Source of the DNA: Clostridia bacterium
Lineage (GTDB): Bacteria > Bacillota > Clostridia > Lutisporales > Lutisporaceae
DNA: 64,000 nt
Assembly (NCBI GenBank): GCA_035628995.1
Contig: DASPIR010000023.1
Location: 248,001 to 312,000, forward strand
Direction: 5' to 3'
This document shows, piece after piece, positions 26,254-34,764 of this stretch. The notes beneath the pieces are model-generated. The model was not told the DNA's origin, searched no databases, and worked only from the letters and a program-made list of their open reading frames with translations. A program made the position numbers and the translations under genes. The first letter of the stretch is position 1; each line of letters begins with the position of its first letter.

Positions 26254-26604
26254 TTATCCAACCCTAGTCCCAGCTGGCACCGGTTTTTCCGGTTGAGCTA
26301 AGACTGGTGTTATTCCGTCTGCGTAGCCAATATCAAATAACATGCCCTCAGATATTTGTCCAGCCATTTTTTTCGGTGCAAGATTAACAACAAAAAGTGC
26401 CTGTTGTCCTTCTATTTCCTTTGGGTTAGCTCTTTCACCCTTCATGCCTACGAGTATTGTTCTTTTAAAATCTCCAAAATCCACTGTCAGCTTTACCAGC
26501 TTATTAGATTTCTCTATGTCCTCAACTTGTATAATTGTTCCGACTCTTATATCAATCTTCTCTAGCAATTCCATCTCAATGTTAGGCTTTACCTCAGCTT
26601 TCAT
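26254..26604 (-). CDS. CsaA-like tRNA-binding domain protein
   Basis: A 116-residue stand-alone EMAP/Trbp111 OB-fold. Visible: DIRVGTIIQVEDIEKSNKL near residue 18, VDFGDFKRTILVGM and the terminal PVPAGTRVG. CsaA of Bacillus acts as an export chaperone and binds tRNA-like ligands. ATG at 26604 with AAGGAG. Lies between the NYN gene and a flavodoxin. Confidence 0.9.
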   Translation of the reverse strand: MKAEVKPNIEMELLEKIDIRVGTIIQVEDIEKSNKLVKLTVDFGDFKRTILVGMKGERANPKEIEGQQALFVVNLAPKKMAGQISEGMLFDIGYADGITPVLAQPEKPVPAGTRVG

Positions 26605-26638
26605 TGATCATTCTCCTTATGTAGAATTAGTCTTAGTC

Positions 26639-27115
26639 TTATGCGTTTAAAGCTGATTTTACCCATTCAGCGGCTCGCTCAAGCTCTCCGTCTCTCAAAG
26701 GACCTTCGGATTCTTTAACATAAAATCCTTCAGGCTGGATTATCAGCTTTCCACCCTTTTTTACGAGCTTATCAGCTATAGGTTTAGCTGCATATCCGAA
26801 TATTTTAACGAAGCCGTTAAGGACTTTAGAATTTACATCTGTAGCGCTAATCCTTGTGTCAAAAGCAGCCACATTAATACCGTTGAGACCATTTAAAGGA
26901 ATTTTAATCAGGAAGTCAACAGTTGCCTTTGTTGGTTTAAATGCTCTTGTAGGAGAGCCAACTATCAGCAAATTTACGCCTGTTAATTGATCAAGATTAA
27001 TATCGGTCACCTTTAAAACCTCAACATTTTCTTGATTACCCAAGGAATCACCCATTGCCTTAGCTATTTTCTCTGTATTGCCAAAGACTGAATCATATAC
27101 TATCAATGTTTTCAT
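26639..27115 (-). CDS. Flavodoxin family protein
   Basis: 158 residues with an FMN phosphate-binding loop VYDSVFGNTEKIAKAMG at the N-terminus and VGSPTRAFKPTKAT near residue 53, a flavodoxin/flavodoxin-domain pattern. Likely a small electron carrier or quinone-reductase-type FMN protein. ATG at 27115 with GGGGGG upstream. Confidence 0.88.
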   Translation of the reverse strand: MKTLIVYDSVFGNTEKIAKAMGDSLGNQENVEVLKVTDINLDQLTGVNLLIVGSPTRAFKPTKATVDFLIKIPLNGLNGINVAAFDTRISATDVNSKVLNGFVKIFGYAAKPIADKLVKKGGKLIIQPEGFYVKESEGPLRDGELERAAEWVKSALNA

Positions 27116-27133
27116 AATTTTATACCCCCCTAT

Positions 27134-27931
27134 TTAATTTTCTATCACACAAGCAATGAATCTTCCGAATTCTTTGAAGCCTAATTTTTTATAACAATTT
27201 ATAGCCGTTAGATTATTGACCTTTACATTAAGCCCTATAAACTGTATTTTCGTTATCAGGCTTTTTAACAGCTCTGCTACAACCTTTTCTGCATAACCAC
27301 TCTTTCTATATTCGGGAAGAGTAGTTACATGAGCTACAGCAGCAACTTGATATTGTTCAGAATAAGCGAGTATGCCTGCAAAGCTTACTAGCTTTCCATT
27401 ATCATAAGCTCCAAAATTCTCATTGGTTTTCACTGACTCATCATCCAGCCAAGCCTCAGGATAACTATTATCTATCAACTCTTTAATGTCTTTTATATCC
27501 TTATAACCAAGCCTCACAATCTCGTTATTCTGCTTTTTATCTATTGTATCATATTCGCAGAATCCCATATTTAAATATTCTTCATATTCATGAATGCAGT
27601 TTTGAGCGAACACCGCTTCTAGTGTGGCTTTATCTATATGAGTATAGAATCTAGACGGAAGGAATCTCTTCATTCTTCTAATGAGTTCAATATTATACTC
27701 TACATTATTAAAACTAGCTGCAAGTAATACCGGAATGGAATAATTGATATTTACCATGGCTATTTCCTTCAATTCATCATTATCATATAAACCATAGCAC
27801 ACAACATTTTTCCATTGATCATCTGATAGATTATTAAATTGATAGATATAATCATATCTCGTTTTACCCTTTAGATATTCGCACACTATATTGGTATCAT
27901 GAACAACTCTTATTTTCTCACCAGTTTTCAT
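27134..27931 (-). CDS. GNAT N-acetyltransferase
   Basis: 265 residues. The N-terminal half is a divergent region (YDYIYQFNNLSDDQWKNVV); the C-terminal GNAT domain (about 140-262) has VTTLPEYRKSGYAEKVVAEL and NNLTAINCYKKLGFKEFGR. Gcn5-like enzyme of the eis-like or zwittermicin-type subgroup; acceptor unknown. ATG at 27931 after GGAGATAATACACT; overlaps the nitroreductase end by 14 bp, so translation is coupled. Confidence 0.87.
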   Translation of the reverse strand: MKTGEKIRVVHDTNIVCEYLKGKTRYDYIYQFNNLSDDQWKNVVCYGLYDNDELKEIAMVNINYSIPVLLAASFNNVEYNIELIRRMKRFLPSRFYTHIDKATLEAVFAQNCIHEYEEYLNMGFCEYDTIDKKQNNEIVRLGYKDIKDIKELIDNSYPEAWLDDESVKTNENFGAYDNGKLVSFAGILAYSEQYQVAAVAHVTTLPEYRKSGYAEKVVAELLKSLITKIQFIGLNVKVNNLTAINCYKKLGFKEFGRFIACVIEN

Positions 27932-28457
27932 AGTGTATTATCTCCTCAAGCCTCTTTCGGGGACGAGCTTTAGGAGTTTCATCGGCATATCCAAGGGTTA
28001 GAATACAAACTACATATTTGTCGGAAGGTATATTTAAAATCGGTCTTATTTCATTCTGTATGAACCACGCAACCCAGCAGGTACCCAAGCCTAGATTATC
28101 AGCTTCTAGTACAATATGCTCTACTGCAATTGATGTGTCTCTTATAATCTGCTTTAGTTCCTTCTCTGGGCTGTTGTCATTCAATGAAATTTCCACATCT
28201 TCTTTTACCCTGCAGCGAATGTCTGCCACGCACACTATAAAAATCGGTGCTGAAAGCATCCATTTCTGGTCATGAGATATCTCTGCTAATTTTTGTTTAG
28301 TCACTTCTGATTTTACAACTATGAAATGCCAAGGCTGTGTATTGCTGCCCGATGGAGCAAGCCTTGCCCCTTCCAGTAATTGAATTATTTTTTCGTCTTC
28401 TACGGGCTTATCAGAATATTTTCTTATACTTCTACGCGTTTCAAACTGTTTTATCAT
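27918..28457 (-). CDS. Nitroreductase family FMN oxidoreductase
   Basis: 179 residues with the family start ETRRSIRKYSDKPV, the FMN-binding APSGSNTQPWHFIVV segment (about 32-46) and GLGTCWVAWF near residue 118. Reduces nitro-aromatics or quinones with NAD(P)H, or may act on a specific metabolite. ATG at 28457. It overlaps both neighbours (4 bp with the upstream GNAT gene, 14 bp with the downstream one), forming a coupled three-gene set. Confidence 0.9.
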   Translation of the reverse strand: MIKQFETRRSIRKYSDKPVEDEKIIQLLEGARLAPSGSNTQPWHFIVVKSEVTKQKLAEISHDQKWMLSAPIFIVCVADIRCRVKEDVEISLNDNSPEKELKQIIRDTSIAVEHIVLEADNLGLGTCWVAWFIQNEIRPILNIPSDKYVVCILTLGYADETPKARPRKRLEEIIHYENW

Positions 28458-29002
28458 ATATGAACTCCCTCTTTAGTTTTTTTCAAAGACCATTCTTCAC
28501 GAGTTACAGCCATTATAGAATAATCTCTGTAGTCACCTTGCTCCAATTTATATTTCTTCAATACTCCTTCCAACGTAAATCCAGCTTTTTCCCCGATTAC
28601 CTTCATTCCTGCATTCTCAACTCTTGTTAAAAATTGTATTCGCATAACATTTTTAGTATTAAAAATATAGTCTATAAACAGCTGCAGACACTCTCTTCCA
28701 AAGCCCTTTCCTCTTACAGAGCTTTCTGCAATCAAAATCCCAATTTCTAAAGTAGTGGTACTTCCGGGAACTTCTCTATAGTTCATTATTCCGATTGACT
28801 TGCCATTACTATCTTCAATCATTGTAAAAAGCTTGCTTTTGTCTTTTATCAGGACCTCCATACCTTCAATAAAAGATTCCTTATGAACCAAATGAGCATC
28901 CATAAAGCCGCCCACGTTTTCCTGGTTACTCATCCAAGCATAAGACAGTTCTAAATCAGTTTTTTCTATTGCTCTTATCTTAACATTTTTTCCTACTAAC
29001 AT
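28454..29002 (-). CDS. RimJ/RimL-type GNAT N-acetyltransferase
   Basis: 182 residues: KIRAIEKTDLELSYAWMSNQ at the start as in RimJ/RimL and SpeG-like enzymes, acetyl-CoA loop AESSVRGKGFGRECLQL (about 93-109) and EKAGFTLEGVLKKYKLEQGDYRD at the end, here split over residues 138-160. May acetylate a ribosomal protein N-terminus, a polyamine or an antibiotic. ATG at 29002. Confidence 0.9.
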   Translation of the reverse strand: MLVGKNVKIRAIEKTDLELSYAWMSNQENVGGFMDAHLVHKESFIEGMEVLIKDKSKLFTMIEDSNGKSIGIMNYREVPGSTTTLEIGILIAESSVRGKGFGRECLQLFIDYIFNTKNVMRIQFLTRVENAGMKVIGEKAGFTLEGVLKKYKLEQGDYRDYSIMAVTREEWSLKKTKEGVHI

Positions 29003-29032
29003 TTTTTACCCCCTTAATTGTCTTTAAGAAAC

Positions 29033-29599
29033 TTATTTCTTTTGAAAAATATAGGTTACAAAGAATCCCCTGTCATCATCATTTTCAATATACTCTATTA
29101 GATCGAATGAATTATTTAATAAATCGAAATCAGTAGGTTCGATTAAGTCTTCTTTTCTTATCTTCTGGTCAGCCTTATGTTTATGTCTAAATCCGGATAC
29201 AAATAGAATTCCCTTCTCAGATATATGCCTCTGAATATCCTTTAATTGCTCTTGATTCAATCTATAGTGATTGATCAAAACGTTATCAAATACACCAATA
29301 TGCTTTAGCGAGCCAGGAATATTTAAATCGATTTGTTGTGTCTCTATAGAATAATTCAGTCCTGCTGCAAACCTCGCCAGCCTTTCAAGAGCCTTATTAC
29401 TAAAATCTATCCCTGTTACTTTAAAATTGTTACTAAGAAGAAACAAACTGTTTCTGCCGTCTCCGCATGCTATATCAATGACTGAGCCTTCCTTAAAATA
29501 CTTAATGCTGTTTACCAATGAAGCTTCTGGCTCTAGTGCTTTATCACCTCTTTGCATGAATTTTTCATCCCAGTATTCTTTATTTCCCATATATTCCAT
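29033..29599 (-). CDS. Class I SAM-dependent methyltransferase
   Basis: 188 residues. The SAM motif I VIDIACGDGRNSLFLL (about 41-56) and the post-I acidic residue in VTGIDFSNKALERL are clear; tail FFVTYIFQKK. Begins with YWDEKFMQRGDKALEPEASL, resembling tellurite-resistance TehB-like or thiopurine methyltransferase-like proteins. Substrate unknown. ATG at 29599. Confidence 0.87.
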   Translation of the reverse strand: MEYMGNKEYWDEKFMQRGDKALEPEASLVNSIKYFKEGSVIDIACGDGRNSLFLLSNNFKVTGIDFSNKALERLARFAAGLNYSIETQQIDLNIPGSLKHIGVFDNVLINHYRLNQEQLKDIQRHISEKGILFVSGFRHKHKADQKIRKEDLIEPTDFDLLNNSFDLIEYIENDDDRGFFVTYIFQKK

Positions 29600-29667
29600 A
29601 TTCGTTTACTCCTAGTCATTTTTGTTGTGTATGCAGTGTATTTGACCTAATATACTCTCTGCATTTA

Positions 29668-30141
29668 TCACATTTGATATAATACTTTTTCATAATCCTT
29701 GACAAAATAACGCTTGCCCTGCTGCATTATTTCATGACCCTCTATTTCAAGCAAAAACCTATGCTGGTCTATACCACCAGGATATTTTTCATTAAGCTCG
29801 CCACCCTTTTTCAAGGTGCGCCAATAGGGTGTTATATCACTGCTCCCCATATTTTCTCTTTCCTTTGATGCATTGGCAGCTATATTTATAAATATACCCG
29901 CTGTAAGCTGGCAAGTAAAATCAGCGTTATGCTTTTTAGCAAGAAATGCCATGATTTCATATGATGTAGTAAGCTTACCTATGGGTATTCTTTTCATTAC
30001 TTCATCATATTCCATAGGTGCCGCAATAAGCATATTGCCAGTACCAAAGCGTTTCGACATCTTATTATCGAATCCTATGAACTCTACCTTTGGCAAATCT
30101 TTAGAGTTATGGAGTTTTTCATTGAACGATTTTCTAGCCAT
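29668..30141 (-). CDS. MGMT-family (alkyltransferase-like) protein
   Basis: 157 residues. The region TGNMLIAAPMEYDEVMKRIPIGKLTTSYEIMAFLAKKHNADF resembles the helix-turn-helix DNA-binding half of O6-alkylguanine transferases (parts read IPIGKLTTSYEIMAFLAKKH), followed by DITPYWRTLKKGGELNEKYPGG. No PCHR acceptor cysteine motif is present, so it cannot repair by suicide alkyl transfer; homologues are annotated as MGMT family proteins of unknown role. ATG at 30141 with AAGGGGG; the longer frame to 30198 runs into a hydrolase remnant and is rejected. Confidence 0.75.
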   Translation of the reverse strand: MARKSFNEKLHNSKDLPKVEFIGFDNKMSKRFGTGNMLIAAPMEYDEVMKRIPIGKLTTSYEIMAFLAKKHNADFTCQLTAGIFINIAANASKERENMGSSDITPYWRTLKKGGELNEKYPGGIDQHRFLLEIEGHEIMQQGKRYFVKDYEKVLYQM

Positions 30142-30178
30142 GACTTTTCCCCCTTGCCTCATACTCTCTAAAGCTTTG

Positions 30179-30304
30179 CTAGTTTTTCCTTGCATCACTA
30201 GCTATAGTAACCAGCTTGTTGGCAGCATCTATAACTACTTTTGGCTGATCTGTTTGAATGTAATGACTGCTGTCTTTAACAAATATGCGCTCGCTTTTAT
30301 CAGA
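30179..30304 (-). pseudogene. Remnant of an alpha/beta hydrolase C-terminus
   Basis: A 41-codon open stretch ending in TAG reads ERIFVKDSSHYIQTDQPKVV and on to NKLVTIASDARKN, matching the last strand, catalytic His (SSHYIQ) and last helix of alpha/beta hydrolases. A TGA lies just upstream in frame and nothing further of the gene remains, so it is a truncated relic between the MGMT-like and TcaA-like genes. Confidence 0.6.
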
Positions 30305-30324
30305 TCAGGTGCGATTTAGTAGAA

Positions 30325-31239
30325 TTACTCTATCAAATATTCGACTTTTGTTATTCTTGCATATCCGCCAAATGAAAGCTTATCTTTTGACCTGGACACT
30401 TCAACAGTTAAAGTTATATATAAGTTCAATTCTCTCTTACATGAATTTTCATCAACATAACTCAATGTAGTTTTCTTCTTACCAGTATAAGGGTTATTAG
30501 AAGTGCTCCAATGTTTAAGATACTCAGTTTTTACCAGGCTAAATTCCTTCCCTTTTGCCTTTAAGCTATTAATTAAAGCATCATGTTGTGTCTTGACTGA
30601 ATTTTCGTTAAATAGTCCGGATAAATACTGTGAGTTACCATTATTCAACAAATCAATAAGCTCAGCTTCATAACTCTCATAAAGCCAATATAAATAAAAC
30701 TCGTCAGGTCTGGCATTACTTTTTCTCAATTCAATATCTTTTTCAAAACTCTCCCATTTTACTATTTGACTTAATTTTAATTTATTATCAATTTTATTTA
30801 CAGTATAAATCCATTGAAAATCTTTATTTGATTCACCTTTCCCCGGATATGCTATATTAATAGTTTCTATAACCTCGACCTCATAACTGCTGCTCGAGTC
30901 GTAATATAAAAAACCTATCTCATGAGAAACATATTTTTCTTTTATTCCTTTTATATATAAATCGTGCACTAGCTTTTTCTGAGAATCATATAACGAGCTA
31001 CCTACTGCTAAATATGGCTCAACAAGTGAGAAATCATTATGGTTAACAGCCTCTACAAAACTAATTTCATAGCTATTTATTAAGTCAACTACTTGTACTG
31101 ACTCGTCTTTTGTTTCAATAATAATAACGGATTCATTACTCCCCAAAATATCATTAGCTTTGTCTATTAAATCACCTTCACTCCAAGAAACACTATTCAT
31201 AGATAATAAAATGGCCCAAAATATCAGATTCAATCTCAT
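30325..31239 (-). CDS. Exported protein with TcaA-like (NTF2-like) domain
   Basis: 304 residues with a short signal-like hydrophobic start (MRLNLIFWAILLSMNSVSWS). Residues about 48-155 (LINSYEISFVEAVNHNDFSLVEPYL, parts QVVDLINSYEISFVEAV and GSSLYDSQKKLVHDLYIKGI) resemble the extracellular NTF2-like domain of TcaA/YvbJ proteins; a second related copy may lie at 185-300. No zinc ribbon or transmembrane anchor as in full TcaA, so it could be a truncated or secreted form. ATG at 31239, overlapping nothing; function unknown. Confidence 0.7.
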   Translation of the reverse strand: MRLNLIFWAILLSMNSVSWSEGDLIDKANDILGSNESVIIIETKDESVQVVDLINSYEISFVEAVNHNDFSLVEPYLAVGSSLYDSQKKLVHDLYIKGIKEKYVSHEIGFLYYDSSSSYEVEVIETINIAYPGKGESNKDFQWIYTVNKIDNKLKLSQIVKWESFEKDIELRKSNARPDEFYLYWLYESYEAELIDLLNNGNSQYLSGLFNENSVKTQHDALINSLKAKGKEFSLVKTEYLKHWSTSNNPYTGKKKTTLSYVDENSCKRELNLYITLTVEVSRSKDKLSFGGYARITKVEYLIE

Positions 31240-31250
31240 ATCTACTCTCC

Positions 31251-31814
31251 TTAAATGCTTATTACTCTTAGAATTTCTTCTTTTCTTATACTATTCAAGG
31301 AAACCGGTTCGCTTGGTTCCGAATTATGCTGCATTAGAGACAGCTCCCACCATCCTACATCATGCCATTGTCCGAATTTGTATCCCACATTATTATATTG
31401 AGCAATTTTCTTAAAGCCAAAATACTCGTGGATTCCTACGCTTGCTTCATTGGGCAAGCAAATCCCAGCATAGACATTGTAATACCCTTGAAGCTTTAGA
31501 ATGGATATTAGAGCAGTATACAATGCCTTGCCTGCTCCTTTGCCTCTGCAATCCTGTCTTATATAGATAGAAATGTCTACCGCCCACCTATAAGCAGCTC
31601 GCTCACGATGTTTAGAAGCGTATGCATAGCCTAGAATGCTATTTCCCTCTATAAGTACAATCCATGGATTATTCTCTAATACATGCTCGATTCTTGTCGC
31701 CATTTCTTCAACAGACGGTACAATCGTCTCGAAGGAAATAGTAGTATTTTGTACGTATGGGGTATATATATCTAGAATTTGTTCTGCATCATGTGTTGTG
31801 GCAAGTCTGATCAT
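31251..31814 (-). CDS. Phosphinothricin-type GNAT N-acetyltransferase
   Basis: 187 residues from ATG 31814 (AGGTG upstream; earlier in-frame start at 31826 is less likely). Pat/Bar-like features: IRLATTHDAEQILDIYTPYV at the start, SIYIRQDCRGKGAGKALYTAL (acetyl-CoA loop), and the subgroup tail FGFKKIAQYNNVGYKFGQWHDV, here given as GYKFGQWHDVGWWEL. Known members detoxify phosphinothricin or methionine sulfoximine; the natural substrate here is not predictable. Confidence 0.9.
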   Translation of the reverse strand: MIRLATTHDAEQILDIYTPYVQNTTISFETIVPSVEEMATRIEHVLENNPWIVLIEGNSILGYAYASKHRERAAYRWAVDISIYIRQDCRGKGAGKALYTALISILKLQGYYNVYAGICLPNEASVGIHEYFGFKKIAQYNNVGYKFGQWHDVGWWELSLMQHNSEPSEPVSLNSIRKEEILRVISI

Positions 31815-31885
31815 TGTACTATTCACCTACTTTCTTTAATCGAACTCATTATTGGTCCATTGTATCATGTGGTTAAATAAGCTAA

Positions 31886-32263
31886 TTAATCACCAATCGG
31901 CTTTATCCCTTCATTTTCAATCATTAAGACTATCGTCTTAGCGTTTGCAATTGGCCTATGCATAGTACCCTTTGGAATGCATATTCCTTCATTCTTTGCT
32001 AACTTAAAATTACCTTTTTCACTTTCAATTAAAAGCTCACCATCTAATACATAGAATACTTCATCATCATTTTCATGCTTATGCATATGAAATTCGCCTT
32101 CGAATATTCCAAGTCTTAAAACAGAGGAGTTTACTTTACAAAGAGTCTGATTAAACCATTTTTCTTTGCAGTTTTCAATAATCTCTGGAACTTTTATTAC
32201 TTCAAGATAATCATATTTTATATCCATGTTAAGCTTGTATTTATTTTCATTTTTCAAAGCCAT
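31886..32263 (-). CDS. Cupin domain protein
   Basis: 125-residue single-domain cupin. Motif 1 reads HKHENDDEVFYVLDGEL with the metal-binding His/His/Glu pattern, motif 2 GICIPKGTMHRPIA with the second His. Likely a small metal-binding enzyme or sensor; specificity unknown. ATG at 32263. Confidence 0.88.
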   Translation of the reverse strand: MALKNENKYKLNMDIKYDYLEVIKVPEIIENCKEKWFNQTLCKVNSSVLRLGIFEGEFHMHKHENDDEVFYVLDGELLIESEKGNFKLAKNEGICIPKGTMHRPIANAKTIVLMIENEGIKPIGD

Positions 32264-32340
32264 TTACCTTCTTTCATCCAATTATTAAAGTAATAAATAA
32301 TACATAGTATTAATGCTTCTGCTTAAATAAACCATTATTA

Positions 32341-32739
32341 TCATGTAGCAAAAGCTATTATGTTTCCATCAAAGTCTGAGCAATAAGAAACATAATCTCC
32401 CCAATTCCGCTTTGCACCTTTACTTATACCTTGTCCACCAATTTCTATTGCCTTTTCATAATAATTATCTGGATTATCTACAAATAAATATACTTCACAT
32501 CTTGGCAGTCCATCTATTCTATTAGGATTTCCGACTTTATTGTCAAGAATTTTTTCAATACCATCCCCTGGCATAATACCTAAAATTATACCTTTAGAAA
32601 GAGTAAATTCTGTCATCCCAGGAACATCTAAGGATGGACTAATATTCAATAAACTTTCATAAAAATGCTTAGACTTCTCTTGATCCCTTACATATAAGAT
32701 AAACATAACTCCATTTTCCATTATCATTCTATCTATCAC
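32341..32739 (-). CDS. VOC family (glyoxalase/bleomycin resistance) protein
   Basis: 132 residues with the vicinal-oxygen-chelate beta-alpha-beta-beta-beta repeats: FILYVRDQEKSKHFYESLLN at the start and YEKAIEIGGQGISKGAKRNWGDYVSYCSDFDGNI (parts GAKRNWGDYVSYCSDFDGN) at the end. Members bind metals or sequester drugs such as fosfomycin or bleomycin. ATG at 32739. Confidence 0.88.
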   Translation of the reverse strand: MIDRMIMENGVMFILYVRDQEKSKHFYESLLNISPSLDVPGMTEFTLSKGIILGIMPGDGIEKILDNKVGNPNRIDGLPRCEVYLFVDNPDNYYEKAIEIGGQGISKGAKRNWGDYVSYCSDFDGNIIAFAT

Positions 32740-32793
32740 CTTTCACACTATGAATTGTATCTGCCTGATGTTTCTGAGCTTTAGGGCGACCTC

Positions 32794-33372
32794 TTAGCGA
32801 AGAAATACCAACGACTTCCCGAATTCCTCTGCTTTCACAAGTGCGTCCGTTGCTTCAATATCACCTTTTTCATTAACCTTCGGTACTGCTAGCACCCCTC
32901 TGCTTTCCCACTTCATATAGTGGGCAATTTCATTATAGGTTGCTATTATTCCATCGAATATTTTCATACCCTCATCTGCACCACATACCAGTAAGAGGCT
33001 TTTTCTGATTTTAAGCGGGTGTTTACAATTTTTTCCCACATAGGCATACATTTTATCAATTGCTGCTTTGATTTGTGCAGGAAAGCCAAACCAATATAAA
33101 GGCGTAACAAAAGCTATGATATCTGCTGCTTCTAATAAAGACGCCAGCTCATCAAAATCATCATTAAAAGAGCACGGGGTTCCTTTGCTCCAGCACGTCT
33201 TACAGGCTTTACATCCACTGATTACTTTTCTTGCGGTTTCATATTTCGTCACTTCATGCCCTGCCGATAATGCGCCTTGAATAAACGCGTCTCCCATCCT
33301 ATCGCTATTCCCATTTCTTCTTGGGCTTCCGGTCAATACCAATATGTTTTTCTTTTTCATTTCTAATACCAA
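32794..33372 (-). CDS. NAD(P)H-dependent FMN reductase (iron-sulfur flavoprotein type)
   Basis: 192 residues of the flavodoxin-like fold: FMN loop VLTGSPRRNGNSDRMGDAF near the start, a Cys cluster SGCKACKTCWSKGTPC (about 53-68) that in related iron-sulfur flavoproteins binds Fe-S, and TPLYWFGFPAQIKAAIDK. The start is TTG at 33372 (GGAGG 8 nt upstream); ATG at 33360 is an alternative. Probably reduces quinones or acts in oxygen/nitrosative defence. Confidence 0.88.
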   Translation of the reverse strand: MVLEMKKKNILVLTGSPRRNGNSDRMGDAFIQGALSAGHEVTKYETARKVISGCKACKTCWSKGTPCSFNDDFDELASLLEAADIIAFVTPLYWFGFPAQIKAAIDKMYAYVGKNCKHPLKIRKSLLLVCGADEGMKIFDGIIATYNEIAHYMKWESRGVLAVPKVNEKGDIEATDALVKAEEFGKSLVFLR

Positions 33373-33479
33373 TCCGTTTTCCTCCCACTATTATATATGT
33401 ACTAACTTAAAGGGTTAATGAGTTCCCAGTTAATTAACTTGAAACTTTATAGTTATATACCAAGGTTTATGCTCATAAT

Positions 33480-33977
33480 CTATTTAACTTCACGTATTTC
33501 ATAATATTTTGATTCAATTCCATGTTCAACAAATTTTTCGATTTCTATAAATCCAGCCTTCTCTAACATACCTATTGAAGCGTAATTATTGGAATATGTA
33601 AATGCTCCTATTTTTACTATGTCAAACTTATCAAAAACGTCCTCGACAAAAACTTTTGCAGCCTCTGTTGCTATCCCTTTTCCCCATAGCTCCTTTTCAA
33701 AAATGACAATACTTAGCATAACCACTTTCTCATTGTTTTCATCTATACCGTAACACCAAATATCTCCAATATATTTTCCTTCAAAATAGATTACTTTGCC
33801 ATAGCTTGAGGCATCTTTTTTTAGGGACTCCTCGAATAATATCAGTGCTTCTTCTAAGGATTCAATACTGATAGGAAATAATCTTTTTATTTTTTCATCT
33901 TGAGTCCTATCCCAGAAAACAACAACATGATTCATAGTTCTTGTTTTTAACATTATGTTCGTAAAAATCATCCTCAC
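33480..33977 (-). CDS. GNAT N-acetyltransferase
   Basis: 165 residues, with FEKELWGKGIATEAAKVFVE (acetyl-CoA loop, about 111-130) and SIGMLEKAGFIEIEKF near the C-terminus. The start is uncertain: an in-frame ATG at 33971 and one at 33950 are also possible, the SD-like GAGGATG lying just before 33971. RimJ-like enzyme of unknown acceptor; a degraded attC-like repeat is found 60 bp upstream of the neighbouring gene. Confidence 0.82.
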   Translation of the reverse strand: MRMIFTNIMLKTRTMNHVVVFWDRTQDEKIKRLFPISIESLEEALILFEESLKKDASSYGKVIYFEGKYIGDIWCYGIDENNEKVVMLSIVIFEKELWGKGIATEAAKVFVEDVFDKFDIVKIGAFTYSNNYASIGMLEKAGFIEIEKFVEHGIESKYYEIREVK

Positions 33978-34046
33978 AAAATATAAATTATCGTTGCTTC
34001 ACACTTCTCTATAAGTATATTTTAAAAAACTCATTCCCATAATGGC

Positions 34047-34120
34047 GAGACACGATATTGCGACATTGCTCATTCTGTCGTATATCGGACGGGCACTTGA
34101 GACCCTGAGACACTTAGGAT
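34047..34120 (-). repeat. Degraded copy of the R4-type attC-like repeat (R0)
   Basis: On the minus strand GGTCTCAA, an interval, then ATACGACAGA match the same words in the element at 38586-38724. Outer R boxes are lost. It lies between two GNAT genes, consistent with the gene-repeat-gene arrangement further along. Confidence 0.4.
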
Positions 34121-34142
34121 ACTTTTTTTATACAGAAAACTA

Positions 34143-34649
34143 CTAATTCTCAAATGAAATAATGTCAGCGCATGTTCCATCATGATATACAACATCATGG
34201 CAAGATTTCATGATTTCATATTTACCATCTGTATATTCGTCAACAATGCTGCCCCAAAATCTAAGTGACGTAATATTATGCGGATGTATTCCTATTTCCC
34301 ACTTTCCGTGAAACATGTCAAATACAGCTTTTGCTACATATCGTCCTACTCCTGCTCGACGATACTTATACATAATAAAAAATTCAGCCATTTCATAATC
34401 GTGATTCAAATATAACTCAAACTTACCATCTATTAAAACAAAACCTGCTAATATTCCATTTACTTTAACAAAATATGGATAGTGATTTTCTTTATCCCAA
34501 TAATCAGAAATCTGATATTCAAATTCGTATTCGCCTTGATGATTAACATCAAATTTATTATACTGTGACCACTCATAACAATACATTTTTAATAAATTAT
34601 CTAATATTTGTTTCTCTTCTAAAAGTACTTTTACAACTTCTATATTCAT
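34143..34649 (-). CDS. GNAT N-acetyltransferase
   Basis: 168 residues. GNAT motif YKYRRAGVGRYVAKAVF (about 94-110) and GIHPHNITSLRFWGSIVDE near the end, resembling enzymes that act on peptides or antibiotics. ATG at 34649. Flanked by inverted copies of TGAGACACTT/AAGTGTCTCA (34106-34115 and 34751-34760), and the minus-strand sequence just upstream reads GTTAGGG, close to an attC R' box. Confidence 0.85.
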   Translation of the reverse strand: MNIEVVKVLLEEKQILDNLLKMYCYEWSQYNKFDVNHQGEYEFEYQISDYWDKENHYPYFVKVNGILAGFVLIDGKFELYLNHDYEMAEFFIMYKYRRAGVGRYVAKAVFDMFHGKWEIGIHPHNITSLRFWGSIVDEYTDGKYEIMKSCHDVVYHDGTCADIISFEN

Positions 34650-34667
34650 AATTTTTACTCCCTAACA

Positions 34668-34690
34668 TAATGTAATAGCGCATTATGTAA
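34668..34690 (-). repeat. Small dyad upstream of the GNAT gene
   Basis: CATAATG and CATTATG form a short inverted repeat that on the minus strand runs into GTTAGGG immediately before the gene start; possibly a reduced attC-like site. Confidence 0.3.
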
Positions 34691-34764
34691 ATAGTCTTTA
34701 TGTTGTTCTTTTCTACAAATGTACATTAGTAAAAAACTAAAACAACATTTAAGTGTCTCAATAT

